From positions 62,001 through 126,000 of the forward strand of contig NZ_NPIB01000001.1 in assembly GCF_002849605.1 (NCBI RefSeq): a stretch of 64,000 nucleotides of DNA. The letters are read 5' to 3'. A program made the translations under genes and the position numbers. Source of the stretch: Photobacterium carnosum. Lineage in GTDB: Bacteria; Pseudomonadota; Gammaproteobacteria; Enterobacterales; Vibrionaceae. How positions within the stretch are numbered: position 1 is the stretch's first letter; each line of letters begins with the position of its first letter. The notes under the pieces are model-generated. The model did no database searches, was not told where the DNA came from, and saw nothing but the letters and a program-made list of their open reading frames with translations. This document shows positions 45,091-54,809 of the stretch, in pieces.

Positions 45091-46392
45091 ATGAAAAAAA
45101 AACATAAGGATACTAATAAGCATCCCATTCTCGTATTGAAAACATTTGTCTTACTTCTTTTCGTATTCTCTAGTCTTTATCTTATTTATAATATTTATCA
45201 TCTTGAAAAATTCAACCAACGCTATATTGCTCGAATTCAAGATGTATATTCATATACCCGTAGATTTGGTTCATATTACAATAATACTCCAGAAGAATAT
45301 AAAGCAGAGAATCATTATAAAACAAATAATGTCTCATTAATTGTTAACACCGCCAGTAAAGTCAAGACTCTCTCTAGCGGTATAGCAAAATTACGGTCGC
45401 AATTAAATCGGCTTACAAATAATAATATATGGACAATTGCTGTATTTGAAAACCCTGCGGATTACGCACATTTTGACCCTATTAGACCTGAGTATTTAAC
45501 TCAGTTTGATAAATATGGTGAAAATTCAGTCATGCACCGTATCGTTCAACGGGAAGGCCTTGATAACACTTATCAATCATTTTATGGATGTAATATCAAA
45601 CTAACAGAAAGTTATGTTGAAACTGGTTCACATACCCAAATCAGAACCCTTTACTACCCTATTTATAATAATAAACATCTTGATGCATTAGTCGCAATTG
45701 ATATAAAAAACAACATTCTTACTAAATGCTTACAACATTATAATGCTAATTACTTAACTGTGCTCAATTCTAATAAAAAAGGTAATATTTATAATATAGA
45801 AGAATTATTACCTTGCTCAAAATTAAATCCAATCAATATTGGTATTAATTTATTTTCTATTTTAAAAATGGTTTTTTTACCTGCTTTAATATTAAGCTTT
45901 TTATCTAGCTATTTCAAAACCTGCCTTATTAAAAAAAAGTATGCTATTCAGCGTGATCATATGACCAATTTTTATCGTCGTGATTATTATGAAAAAAAAT
46001 TATTAAAACAACATGCTTTTAATATATTAATTATCGATATTGACCATTTTAAAAAAATAAATGATACCTATGGTCATGAAATGGGTGATGATGTAATACG
46101 TCATATTGCAAAACGCATTAATAGTTGCATTCATAAAAAAGATATTCCAATTCGTTGGGGTGGTGAAGAATTTATTATTTATTTTCCTGAAATGAATCAT
46201 CAACAATTACATTTTAAAGCAAAAAAAATATGTCAATCAATCGCATCTACACCTATATTAGGTCTTAGTATTACAGTGTCAATTGGTGGTGTATCAAATA
46301 CAAATATGCACTTTAACGATGCTTATAAAGCAGCAGACAAAGCCCTCTATCATTCAAAAAATAATGGTAGAAATCAATATACTATTGCCTGA
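45091..46392 (+). CDS. Membrane diguanylate cyclase, tandem paralog 1
   Basis: 433 residues: helix 1 (about 14-36), a periplasmic domain of about 215 residues, helix 2 (about 251-275), and a GGDEF domain (about 290-433). The active site GGEEF is at 357-361, with the metal and base-binding DIDHFKKINDTYGHEMGDD segment intact, so it should make cyclic di-GMP. The inhibitory I-site pattern RxxD, five residues before GGEEF, reads HKKD, so product feedback may be lost. The periplasmic domain has conserved cysteines C167 (YGCNIKL) and C242 (LLPCSK) that could form a disulfide. The upstream ribosome-binding site is weak. Confidence 0.88.
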   Translation: MKKKHKDTNKHPILVLKTFVLLLFVFSSLYLIYNIYHLEKFNQRYIARIQDVYSYTRRFGSYYNNTPEEYKAENHYKTNNVSLIVNTASKVKTLSSGIAKLRSQLNRLTNNNIWTIAVFENPADYAHFDPIRPEYLTQFDKYGENSVMHRIVQREGLDNTYQSFYGCNIKLTESYVETGSHTQIRTLYYPIYNNKHLDALVAIDIKNNILTKCLQHYNANYLTVLNSNKKGNIYNIEELLPCSKLNPINIGINLFSILKMVFLPALILSFLSSYFKTCLIKKKYAIQRDHMTNFYRRDYYEKKLLKQHAFNILIIDIDHFKKINDTYGHEMGDDVIRHIAKRINSCIHKKDIPIRWGGEEFIIYFPEMNHQQLHFKAKKICQSIASTPILGLSITVSIGGVSNTNMHFNDAYKAADKALYHSKNNGRNQYTIA

Positions 46393-46562
46393 AAAATAAG
46401 AGTAAACCAAAGAATCTATGTTGATCCCTACCCAGAAAATACCCAAGAGGAATTTATTGCCATCAATGAAAATAATTTATGGTTAAGATGTGTATTTTTC
46501 ACTTTAATCTGTAAAAGGAATATATAGAATGCACCGTCACGTTCTAATATCTATGGATAGTA

Positions 46563-47849
46563 ATGATTATAACTGTAAATGGTTTTTTAAAAAAAACATT
46601 AATCAATTTAAAGCTTTTTACTTTATTTTTTATAATCTGTTCTAGTGCATATTTTATTTATAATATATACCATATTGAAAAATTACAAAATATAAACATT
46701 ACTACATTAAATAATATTTATTCTACCGCTCGTCGTTTCGGTTCATTTTATAATAATACGGATACAGTAGCCTTAAATAAAGGGATAGATGTTTTTAATG
46801 GCGTTTCAGTCGTTGTAAATACGCAAACAAATGTTAAAAGATTATCTACAGGTATCAAGAAATTACATAAAAACATAAATAGAATAACTAATAATCATAT
46901 ATGGACAGTTGCTGTTTTTGAAACAGCATCAGATTATTCACACTTTTCCCCTCTTAGACCAGCTTATTTAAAAGGCTATGATAATATAACTATTAATACT
47001 ATCGTTAAAAATGAATCCTTAATGGATACTTATCGTTCATTTTATGGCTGTAATATAAAATTAACCGATACATATAAAGAACCAGGAACAAATAAAATAA
47101 TCCGTACTATTTATTATCCTATTTATAATAATAAAAAATTAGATTCTTTATTAGCAATAGATATTAACAACTCAATATTTAATAATATATTAACTGAATT
47201 TAATAAAACAGAAATGACAATTATTAGTATGGAAAATAATAACATTTACAACACAAGTGAATTATTACCATGCTCAACAGTTGATCCGATTAACTTAGGA
47301 CTTAATATTTATACGCTATTAAAGGCAACATTTTTACCCTCTCTTTTATTAATGTTCCTATATCATTCTTTAACACAACTTATTGCTAATAAAAACTTTA
47401 TCTTACGTCATGATCAAATGACACGTTTTTATCGTCGTGACTACTATGAAGAAAAATTACTTAGTCAGCAGAAATTTAATTTTCTTATTATAGATATTGA
47501 CCACTTTAAGAGTGTCAATGATAATTATGGCCATGAAATTGGCGATGAAGTGATTCGTGCTGTGACTAAACGTATTAGTAATTGCATTCGTAAACAAGAT
47601 ATCGCAATTCGTTGGGGTGGGGAAGAATTTATAGTGTCATTTCCTGACATGAATAAAAAACAATTAGTAATAAAAGCACAAAAAATATGTGATTCCATTT
47701 CTCGATCTCCTATATTAGATATTAATATTACTATCTCTATTGGGGGAATTTGTGCAACTAATATACATTTTAATGACGCTTATAAAGCCGCAGATCTAGC
47801 TCTTTATCATTCTAAAAATAATGGTCGCAATCAAGTAACCATTGTTTAG
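46563..47849 (+). CDS. Membrane diguanylate cyclase, tandem paralog 2 (start uncertain)
   Basis: 428 residues from ATG 46563, same layout as paralog 1 and alike along the whole length, including periplasmic C163 and C237. The GGDEF domain has GGEEF at 352-356 and here the I-site RKQD fits RxxD, so feedback control is probably retained. The start is doubtful: AAGGA, the best ribosome-binding site, belongs to an ATG at 46529 in another frame that runs through GGT6A8 at 46581-46596 and would join this frame if one A were lost. From 46563 only a weak GGAT is available. Function: c-di-GMP synthesis in response to an unknown periplasmic signal. Confidence 0.85.
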   Translation: MIITVNGFLKKTLINLKLFTLFFIICSSAYFIYNIYHIEKLQNINITTLNNIYSTARRFGSFYNNTDTVALNKGIDVFNGVSVVVNTQTNVKRLSTGIKKLHKNINRITNNHIWTVAVFETASDYSHFSPLRPAYLKGYDNITINTIVKNESLMDTYRSFYGCNIKLTDTYKEPGTNKIIRTIYYPIYNNKKLDSLLAIDINNSIFNNILTEFNKTEMTIISMENNNIYNTSELLPCSTVDPINLGLNIYTLLKATFLPSLLLMFLYHSLTQLIANKNFILRHDQMTRFYRRDYYEEKLLSQQKFNFLIIDIDHFKSVNDNYGHEIGDEVIRAVTKRISNCIRKQDIAIRWGGEEFIVSFPDMNKKQLVIKAQKICDSISRSPILDINITISIGGICATNIHFNDAYKAADLALYHSKNNGRNQVTIV

Positions 47850-48025
47850 AGAGTAATTGAATAGATTTTATACAAACGACCCACTGCTATTGAACTTATG
47901 ATTATAGACATACAATAAAAAAACATAATTATAAATTCATAAATTTGTTACACCCTCTTGTCAAACTTCTATCACTAAGGGTATAAATAGAGACATAACT
48001 CTTTAACTACCCATGGATGATCGAT

Positions 48026-49216
48026 ATGTTTGAAAAGATTACAGCAGCACCCGCAGACCCTATTCTCGGTTTAACAGACGAATTTAAAGCTGATCCTAGA
48101 ACACATAAAATTAACCTCGGCGTGGGTATTTATAAAAACGAAGCAGGCAACACGCCTGTTTTAGCCACCGTAAAAAAAGCAGAAGCTATTCTATTAGCAC
48201 AAGAAACAACAAAATCTTATCTGGGCATTCCTGGCACCCCTGAATATGGCCTAGCAGTGCAACAACTACTTTTTGGTGCTGATTCTACACTTATTGCAGA
48301 AAAACGAATCCAAACAGCACAAGCACCTGGAGGCACTGGTGCATTACGCGTTGCGGCTGAATTTATTAAACGTCAGTTAGGCGATGTTACTGTTTGGATC
48401 AGTAATCCTACATGGGCAAACCATCACGGCGTCTTTGGTGCCGCTGGTTTAGAGACTAAAACTTATGGTTATTACAACGCTCAAGTTAAGGATATTGATT
48501 TTGATGCAACTATCGCTGATTTAAACCAAGCAAATGCAGGCGATGTCGTCTTATTCCACGGCTGTTGTCATAACCCAACAGGTATTGATCCGACCAATCA
48601 ACAATGGCAAACACTTGCAAAACTCTGCCTAGAGAAAGATTTGCTACCAATGTTTGACTTTGCTTACCAAGGTTTTGCTCAAGGTGTCGAGGAAGATGCA
48701 CAAGGGCTACGAATTTTTGCTGATCAAATGCCAGAACTGCTTGTTGCAAGTTCATTCTCTAAAAACTTCGGTCTATACAACGAACGTGTTGGTGCCTTTA
48801 CTTTAGTTGCAAAAAATACTGAACAAGCAACAATATCTTTCAGCCAAGTAAAATCCATTGCTCGTGTTATTTATTCAAATCCCCCAGCTCATGGTGCGGC
48901 TATTGTGACACAGATTCTAAACGACACTGTATTGCGAGCTGAATGGGAGCAAGAAGTCACCGAAATGCGCGATCGTATTCAAGAAATGCGCGTATTATTT
49001 GTCGCCACACTGAAACAATGTGGTGTTAATACAGACTTTAGTTTTATTGAACGTCAAAATGGTATGTTCTCTTTTTCTGGCCTCAATCAAGATCAAGTAA
49101 AGCGTTTAAAAGATGAGTTTGCTATCTATATAGTTGGTTCTGGCCGTATCAGTGTTGCAGGTATGACAAAATCAAATATGCTACCACTATGCCAAGGCAT
49201 TGCTGCAGTTTTATAA
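48026..49216 (+). CDS. aspC: Aspartate/aromatic aminotransferase
   Basis: 396 residues from ATG 48026 ([16 protein letters not shown]), matching the E. coli AspC start; an ATG nine bases earlier is less likely. A PLP class I aminotransferase moving the amino group between aspartate (and aromatic amino acids) and 2-oxoglutarate. Seen: [47 protein letters not shown] and the Schiff-base lysine in [16 protein letters not shown]. The order asnS...aspC is as in E. coli. Confidence 0.94.
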   Translation: MFEKITAAPADPILGLTDEFKADPRTHKINLGVGIYKNEAGNTPVLATVKKAEAILLAQETTKSYLGIPGTPEYGLAVQQLLFGADSTLIAEKRIQTAQAPGGTGALRVAAEFIKRQLGDVTVWISNPTWANHHGVFGAAGLETKTYGYYNAQVKDIDFDATIADLNQANAGDVVLFHGCCHNPTGIDPTNQQWQTLAKLCLEKDLLPMFDFAYQGFAQGVEEDAQGLRIFADQMPELLVASSFSKNFGLYNERVGAFTLVAKNTEQATISFSQVKSIARVIYSNPPAHGAAIVTQILNDTVLRAEWEQEVTEMRDRIQEMRVLFVATLKQCGVNTDFSFIERQNGMFSFSGLNQDQVKRLKDEFAIYIVGSGRISVAGMTKSNMLPLCQGIAAVL

Positions 49217-49243
49217 TTTTATAAAACTAAAATATACCCATAA

Positions 49244-49270
49244 AAAAGAGGATAATCATCCTCTTTTTTT
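49244..49270 (+). terminator. Intrinsic terminator of aspC
   Basis: AAAAGAGGAT/ATCCTCTTTT with a 4-base loop, followed by T residues; the symmetrical A and T runs allow action on both strands. Confidence 0.9.
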
Positions 49271-49292
49271 GACGGTTATAATACAAATAGTA

Positions 49293-49598
49293 TTAACCTG
49301 ATTTATTTAATGGTAATACATTACAATAAAGATCATATTCATAATGCTTCTCTAATTGCTTACGCCAAGGCCGCTCTGATATAGGTATAAGATAAAACAT
49401 TTCTCTTGTTGTATCTGTTACAAATGCCATTCCATGCCGCATAACTTCATAATGTATATCGTGAATATAACCAAGAGAAAAATTTCGCCTCCCTGTTAAC
49501 GTATTAATATCTTCACGGCTAAGGGATACTCCCTGTGTTTCATCTGCAAATCGTTCAAGTAACCAACCAGAAAATTCCTTTGCACTTATCATCGTCAT
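49293..49598 (-). CDS. Hypothetical small protein
   Basis: Not recognised. 101 residues, no membrane segment or signal peptide. The N-terminal part (EFSGWLLERFADETQG, then SLSREDINTLTGRRNF) looks helical and slightly like a DNA- or protein-binding helix-turn-helix, but there is no clear match. The C-terminal half is rich in aromatic and charged residues (RPWRKQLEKHYEYDLY). GGAG lies about 11 bases before the ATG at 49598. It stands alone, convergent with aspC and divergent from the gene at 49793. Confidence 0.65.
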   Translation of the reverse strand: MTMISAKEFSGWLLERFADETQGVSLSREDINTLTGRRNFSLGYIHDIHYEVMRHGMAFVTDTTREMFYLIPISERPWRKQLEKHYEYDLYCNVLPLNKSG

Positions 49599-49792
49599 AA
49601 GATCAATTTCTCCGAATGCTTTGTACTCCCTGAGAATTACTCTCCATGTTAATAGTTATAGCAGAGTAAAAAAAAGTCGTCGATTTTACGTCTTAAATAT
49701 AAGAATAGGACAAATAATAACAAGGGTATGATATATATTTAGTACTAAGATTAACGTTAATAAGAATAGAAATAATGTTTTAGGAGGCCGTA

Positions 49793-50455
49793 ATGGAAAC
49801 GCTTCATATTCATACGGAAAAACTAACCACAAAACATTATATCTGGACAGCGATAATATTCACTACCCTCACCTTTACTTTATTAAGCTATTTTAATACG
49901 CAATTATCAACAATACGTATCCTAATGGTAACCATGTCATTAGGATGTATCTTGCTATTAACCACCACTTTCTTCAATCCATCCTCCATGAGTTTTACCT
50001 TGACCTTTATGCATTGTCAATTTCATAGTCACTATGGGGGTTGGTCAACAACATGGCACAATATTCAACATATAGGGAATGTAACACTAGCATCAGGTGA
50101 ATGGCATCATCCCCTGCCTTGGATTGGTATTCGCCTAAAAAATTATGATAATTTTATTCGTACTATCTGCCCACGCGTTGCATCTAGGTTATTACTAGAG
50201 CAACGTGTTTTATTCGTCATGGTACTTAAACACAGTGTTCACCCTAATCATCAACTTGAAGATATATTATTTGATGATGATCCGTTTATAACGAGTAACG
50301 GTGAACAATTTCATGGACTTCAAGCAATGATCGCTAATCGAATGCGATATAATCGAGAATTGCTTGGCTTTGATTTTTTCATTGCCGATGATGTGCTTGA
50401 TCGCCCTGTAAACGATTTTATTGGCCTATTACGTCGCTATAAAGCTGCCGCTTAA
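49793..50455 (+). CDS. Membrane-anchored protein, DUF2982-like
   Basis: 220 residues: two adjacent hydrophobic stretches near residues 18-36 and 43-60, then a cytoplasmic-looking domain of about 150 residues containing CQFHSHYGGWSTTWHNIQHIG, LPWIGIRLKNYDNFI, and RMRYNRELLGFDFFIADD. It resembles vibrio proteins filed as DUF2982; this is from pattern memory. AGGAGG lies 5 bases before the ATG. It ends 2 bases from the uhpC stop codon on the other strand. Function unknown. Confidence 0.72.
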   Translation: METLHIHTEKLTTKHYIWTAIIFTTLTFTLLSYFNTQLSTIRILMVTMSLGCILLLTTTFFNPSSMSFTLTFMHCQFHSHYGGWSTTWHNIQHIGNVTLASGEWHHPLPWIGIRLKNYDNFIRTICPRVASRLLLEQRVLFVMVLKHSVHPNHQLEDILFDDDPFITSNGEQFHGLQAMIANRMRYNRELLGFDFFIADDVLDRPVNDFIGLLRRYKAAA

Positions 50456-50457
50456 TT

Positions 50458-51753
50458 TCATGACGAAACAGCAGCAGAAACCTTTTGAGCTTTAAGAAAA
50501 GGCAATAACAATAGCCCAATTAACGCTGCAGCCACTGAAATTACAACAAAAAAACCAGTCCAATGGTAATACTTCATAATAATCGCTAATGGATATCCAG
50601 CCAAAGCAGCCCCCATATAGGCAAATAAACCAACAAAACCTGTAGCAGCACCAACTGAATCTTTATGAGAACACTCTGCGGCAGCCATACCAATTAACAT
50701 TTGCGGACCAAAAACAAAAAAACCTATCGCAAAAAAACACCCAGCCTGCAAAATATAACTAGTGACAGGCATTAGCCACAGTGCAGCAACAGCTAAAAAG
50801 ATACCCATTGAAAATAATAAAATCATTGGCCCACGATTACCGCCAAATACTTTATCAGAACCCCAACCGCCAACTAATGACCCTAAAAAACCACCAATTT
50901 CAAATAATGACAAAGCGCCATTAGCAGATAGCAAACTATAATGGTGTTGTTCCGTTAAATAAATATTTCCCCAATCATTAATTGCGGTACGAACGATATA
51001 AACCAGCACATAACTCATAGCAAGTAACCATAAATATTTATTGGTTAATACATATTTAAATAATACTTGTCGCTGTGTAAGGCCAATACCTTCGTTTTCT
51101 TGTGCAACTTCTAAATAATCATTACGCCATAAACCGACACTGGGTAATCCCATCGCTGTCGGTTTATTTCGCAACCGCCAACAGAGACCAATACCAATCA
51201 CAATGGCAATAATACCAGGAATAAAGAAACCGTAACGCCAGCCATAATGCACAGTCAAAAAACCCACCAGCAATGGAATAAATGCCCCACCAACATTATG
51301 TGCAGTATTCCAACATGACCACCATAACCCTCGTTCAGAGCGTGAATACCAAGTTGTCAGTAATTTAGAACAAGCAGGCCATCCCCATCCTTGAAACCAT
51401 GCATTCGCTATCCATAACAACGTAAATGCTGTTATCGAACTAGAAAATCCAAAACAGATATTAATAATACCCGTAGCGATTAATCCTATTCCCATAAAAT
51501 AACGCGGATTAGAGCGATCAGATATCATCCCTGAAATGAATTTTGAACACCCATATGTAAGATAAAAGAGTGTGCCCATCATACCGATATCTGCTTTATC
51601 CCAACCTAAATCAGCAATCATAGCGGGCATTGCATACGTGAAATTTTTACGGGTTAAATAAAATCCCGCATAGCCAATATACATACTCACCATGATATGA
51701 AAACGCCAATATTTATAGCGTTGATCAACAGTTGGGGTTAATATTATTGCCAT
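50458..51753 (-). CDS. uhpC: Hexose-phosphate sensor/transporter UhpC
   Basis: 431 residues and 12 helices, an MFS protein of the organophosphate:phosphate antiporter family. It matches E. coli UhpC better than UhpT, for example in YKYWRFHIMVSMYIGYAGFY near residue 12, SDRSNPRYFMGIGLIATG, TWYSRSERGLWWSCWNTAHN and FGPQMLIGMAAAECSHK. UhpC binds external glucose-6-phosphate and signals to UhpB. It is the last gene of uhpABC, 37 bases after uhpB. The transporter uhpT, next to uhpC in E. coli, is not here. Confidence 0.9.
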   Translation of the reverse strand: MAIILTPTVDQRYKYWRFHIMVSMYIGYAGFYLTRKNFTYAMPAMIADLGWDKADIGMMGTLFYLTYGCSKFISGMISDRSNPRYFMGIGLIATGIINICFGFSSSITAFTLLWIANAWFQGWGWPACSKLLTTWYSRSERGLWWSCWNTAHNVGGAFIPLLVGFLTVHYGWRYGFFIPGIIAIVIGIGLCWRLRNKPTAMGLPSVGLWRNDYLEVAQENEGIGLTQRQVLFKYVLTNKYLWLLAMSYVLVYIVRTAINDWGNIYLTEQHHYSLLSANGALSLFEIGGFLGSLVGGWGSDKVFGGNRGPMILLFSMGIFLAVAALWLMPVTSYILQAGCFFAIGFFVFGPQMLIGMAAAECSHKDSVGAATGFVGLFAYMGAALAGYPLAIIMKYYHWTGFFVVISVAAALIGLLLLPFLKAQKVSAAVSS

Positions 51754-51790
51754 GCTATACCTGATTATATAAATAAATTAAAGATTGTAA

Positions 51791-53347
51791 TTATATTAAT
51801 GGTAATAAAATTACCAAGGTTGTGCCCGTATTTATAACTTGTTTTTGTAAGATATTTTTTTGAGAATCATCACGATAATGACTTATAATCGAACATTGTC
51901 CGCCCAATATTTCTACCCGCTCACGAATACCTCGAAGACCAAAACCTTTAAAGGTATCTTCTACTTTAAAACCGATACCATTATCTTCAATTTGTAATCT
52001 GATTTGTTGATCAATATGCAATTCAATAATCACTTCTGTCGCATATGAATACTTAGCAATATTATTCAATGCTTCTTGACAAATACGGTATAGAGTCACA
52101 CTTGTCGTATCACACAACAATTGTTGATGACGTCCCCATGCCATTGCAACATCAATACCCTTAGCTTCTAACTTCAAATCACAGACAACTTGCTCTACGG
52201 CTTTAGCTAAACCAAGATCATCTAATGTTTTTGGACGTAGTCGTGATAATAGACCTTTGGTTGTATCATAAATATTAAGAGATAATTGCTCAATAGTAGA
52301 CGCGCATTGCTGGGTTACCGGTGCTATCTCAATCCGTTTTAAAATACTGGCTTGCATTCTAATTGCGGTAATATTTTGGCCTATCTCATCATGTAATTCT
52401 CTAGCAACATCCCGTCTAACCGATTCTTCTGTCTTAATTAATTGACGAGATAGAACCTGATTACGACCTAATTCAGAGGATAATTTAGTATTAAGATCCC
52501 GTTGGCGCTGAATACCAAGACCTAACAAAATTCCCGTTAAACTTTGCGCCGAGAGTGATAATAATAAGTCCGTAATTTCCATGTTATTGACATCACTTCG
52601 TGCCGCTATTAATGCAATACTATTTAATAATGTTCCGAGTAATGCACCTTGCCATCCATGTCGAAAGGCAAAAACAATAATAGGTATTGCTAAACAAAAT
52701 GGTGCAAAACGACTTAACTCATCAGGCAAATTTACTTGTAATAATATATTAGTAATAAAAAGTAATGCGTATAGACATAAATCACGATGTCGTAATTCTA
52801 ATGGTCGAGAAATGAGTGCAACCGTTAATGGGATCCATGATCGGTTGAATAAAAAACTCCATAATAAATAACAGGTTGGTACTAACATTAACCCACCAGT
52901 AATACTAATGAGGAAAATCATCCCTATTGGTGATAATGGTATTTTAACAAGAGAACCAAACCCTATGACCATAACAACATTAATAATTGCAGTCGATATA
53001 ATAACAGCGGCCATAACGAATAACTGTCGCCATTGATCGCCATAATAATAACGTCGAGAAAACCATAATATTGGCCAAGACAAGCCACTCGCAACTAAGA
53101 TGGGCCACCAAGGTAGATCGTTAAGCGCTTTCGCAAGTAATAATATTAAGCCCCACTCAGCACTATAAATAGCAATCCAATAACGACTTGCTGTATGTAA
53201 TGTTATTCCTAATCGCAACGCAAACGGAAAAAATAAAATAGCTAATGCAGGATCACCCAGAAAATAAAAAGCAATAACCCATAAACAAAACCAACTACAA
53301 ATAAAAAATAAACATCCGCCTAATGACGTAAGTACATAATGGCGCAT
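51791..53347 (-). CDS. uhpB: Sensor histidine kinase UhpB
   Basis: 518 residues. The first 280 or so hold about eight hydrophobic segments (the MASE1-like sensor region), followed by a HisKA_3 domain with the phospho-acceptor H319 in RELHDEIGQN and a HATPase domain (RICQEALNNIAKYS, IEDNGIGF, GLRGIRERVEILGG). It phosphorylates UhpA when UhpC detects sugar phosphate. Its ATG overlaps the uhpA stop by one base (TAATG), and uhpC follows. Confidence 0.92.
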   Translation of the reverse strand: MRHYVLTSLGGCLFFICSWFCLWVIAFYFLGDPALAILFFPFALRLGITLHTASRYWIAIYSAEWGLILLLAKALNDLPWWPILVASGLSWPILWFSRRYYYGDQWRQLFVMAAVIISTAIINVVMVIGFGSLVKIPLSPIGMIFLISITGGLMLVPTCYLLWSFLFNRSWIPLTVALISRPLELRHRDLCLYALLFITNILLQVNLPDELSRFAPFCLAIPIIVFAFRHGWQGALLGTLLNSIALIAARSDVNNMEITDLLLSLSAQSLTGILLGLGIQRQRDLNTKLSSELGRNQVLSRQLIKTEESVRRDVARELHDEIGQNITAIRMQASILKRIEIAPVTQQCASTIEQLSLNIYDTTKGLLSRLRPKTLDDLGLAKAVEQVVCDLKLEAKGIDVAMAWGRHQQLLCDTTSVTLYRICQEALNNIAKYSYATEVIIELHIDQQIRLQIEDNGIGFKVEDTFKGFGLRGIRERVEILGGQCSIISHYRDDSQKNILQKQVINTGTTLVILLPLI

Positions 53348-53955
53348 TACAATATTTCTAATGGAAAATACTTAACTAACTCAACATTGTTGCTAACATT
53401 GAGTTTATCCATTGCATTAGCACGATGTACATGAACCGTTTTATGACTCAAACCTAATTCAACCGCAACCGCTTTAACATCTAGGCCAGCAGCAAGCATT
53501 TCACTAATTTGACGTTCACGTTTTGTTAAACATGCAACAGATTGTTGGTAAGGATCGGTTGTCTCTAATTGCATTTCGATATCAGATGCTAAATAACATT
53601 CGCCTTTTGCAACTTTCCGTACAGCTTGAATAAGTTCATCAGGGCTACAACGCTTACTTAAATAGCCTTTTGCTCCAGTAGCCAATGCTTTATTTACTAC
53701 AGTTGCTGAATCATGCACACTCAGCATAATACAACTGACATTGTCTGCTAAATCTTCAAGTAGAACTAAGCCATTTTCATTAGGCATTGAAATATCAATG
53801 ATACATACATCAACGGCTTGCTTAGCTAATCCACTACGTGCTTCTTGTGCTGAACTATATTGGCCTGCTACTTTCATATCAGACTCTAACGATAATAATT
53901 GAGCAAAACCAGAACGAACAATGACATGATCATCAACTAAAGCAACTGTAATCAT
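53347..53955 (-). CDS. uhpA: Response regulator UhpA
   Basis: 202 residues. Receiver domain with acidic pocket DD (8-9), phospho-acceptor D54 in IIDISMP, and K near residue 101; then a LuxR/NarL-type helix-turn-helix ([43 protein letters not shown] in outline, residues 143-186). When phosphorylated it should activate the sugar-phosphate uptake gene. First gene of uhpABC; the ribosome-binding site is weak. No UhpA box was identified because its usual target, uhpT, is absent. Confidence 0.92.
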   Translation of the reverse strand: MITVALVDDHVIVRSGFAQLLSLESDMKVAGQYSSAQEARSGLAKQAVDVCIIDISMPNENGLVLLEDLADNVSCIMLSVHDSATVVNKALATGAKGYLSKRCSPDELIQAVRKVAKGECYLASDIEMQLETTDPYQQSVACLTKRERQISEMLAAGLDVKAVAVELGLSHKTVHVHRANAMDKLNVSNNVELVKYFPLEIL

Positions 53956-53977
53956 AACGGAACACCCATAAGCATTA

Positions 53978-54019
53978 AAAAAACAACAAAAACCACTGCT
54001 AATAAAATTAACAGTGGTT
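53978..54019 (-). terminator. Intrinsic terminator of ycbL
   Basis: On the minus strand AACCACTG pairs with CAGTGGTT across a 13-base loop and is followed by TTTGTTGTTTTTTT. It separates ycbL from uhpA. Confidence 0.8.
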
Positions 54020-54075
54020 CTTCATTTAATCTATTTCTATAGCGCTATATTACCGTAAACTAACACAGTGATGCA

Positions 54076-54729
54076 TTAATATAATGGCATTTCGTCAGCA
54101 ACAAATGGATTGGTCGCTCGCTCATGACCAATGGTAGACAATGGGCCATGTCCTGGTACAAATGTTACTTCATTGCCTAGAGGCCACAATTTAGTCTTAA
54201 TCGAATTAATTAATGTTGGATGATCGCCTTGTGGAAAATCAGTACGACCAATACCACCGTTAAATAATACATCCCCTACAAATGCGACTTTAGCATCTGC
54301 ATTATAGAAAATCACATGTCCAGGCGTATGACCTGGTGTATGGGACACTTGTAAGGTTTGATTACCAACAGTTACTACATCACCATCATTAAGCCATTGC
54401 GTCGGCGTAAATGCTTCTGTCATTGGAAGGCCAAACATTTCACTTTGACGAGGTAAGCCTTGTAACCAAAATTCATCATCTTTTTGTGGACCAATCATAG
54501 GTACCTTAAAAATCTGAGACAGAGGTTCAGCCCCACCCACATGATCTAAATGTCCATGGGTAAGTAATAATTGAGTAACGTTAACGCCAAGCGCCGCCAC
54601 TTCTTTCTGAAGTTGTTGAATATCACCACCAGGATCAATAATCGCAGCTTGATGGGTTTCATCACACCATATAATAGAGCAATTTTGCTGAAACGGAGTT
54701 ACTGGCACAATTTTATATTGAAGACTCAT
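54076..54729 (-). CDS. ycbL: Metallo-beta-lactamase fold hydrolase, glyoxalase II-like (YcbL)
   Basis: 217 residues, close to E. coli YcbL along its length. The metal motif is THGHLDHVGG (THxHxDH) near residue 57, then HTPGHTPGHV near residue 130, VGDVLFNGGIGRTDFP near residue 152, and PGHGPLSTIGHE near the end. The family hydrolyses S-D-lactoylglutathione or similar thioesters and binds two zinc or iron ions. AGGAAG lies just before the ATG. Same order as E. coli ycbB-ycbK-ycbL. Confidence 0.93.
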   Translation of the reverse strand: MSLQYKIVPVTPFQQNCSIIWCDETHQAAIIDPGGDIQQLQKEVAALGVNVTQLLLTHGHLDHVGGAEPLSQIFKVPMIGPQKDDEFWLQGLPRQSEMFGLPMTEAFTPTQWLNDGDVVTVGNQTLQVSHTPGHTPGHVIFYNADAKVAFVGDVLFNGGIGRTDFPQGDHPTLINSIKTKLWPLGNEVTFVPGHGPLSTIGHERATNPFVADEMPLY

Positions 54730-54809
54730 TCATACTTCCTAAACGAAGACATTATTTAACGAAGCATGCCACGAATACCCTTAAAAATACAGATTATGAC
54801 AGGAATAAA

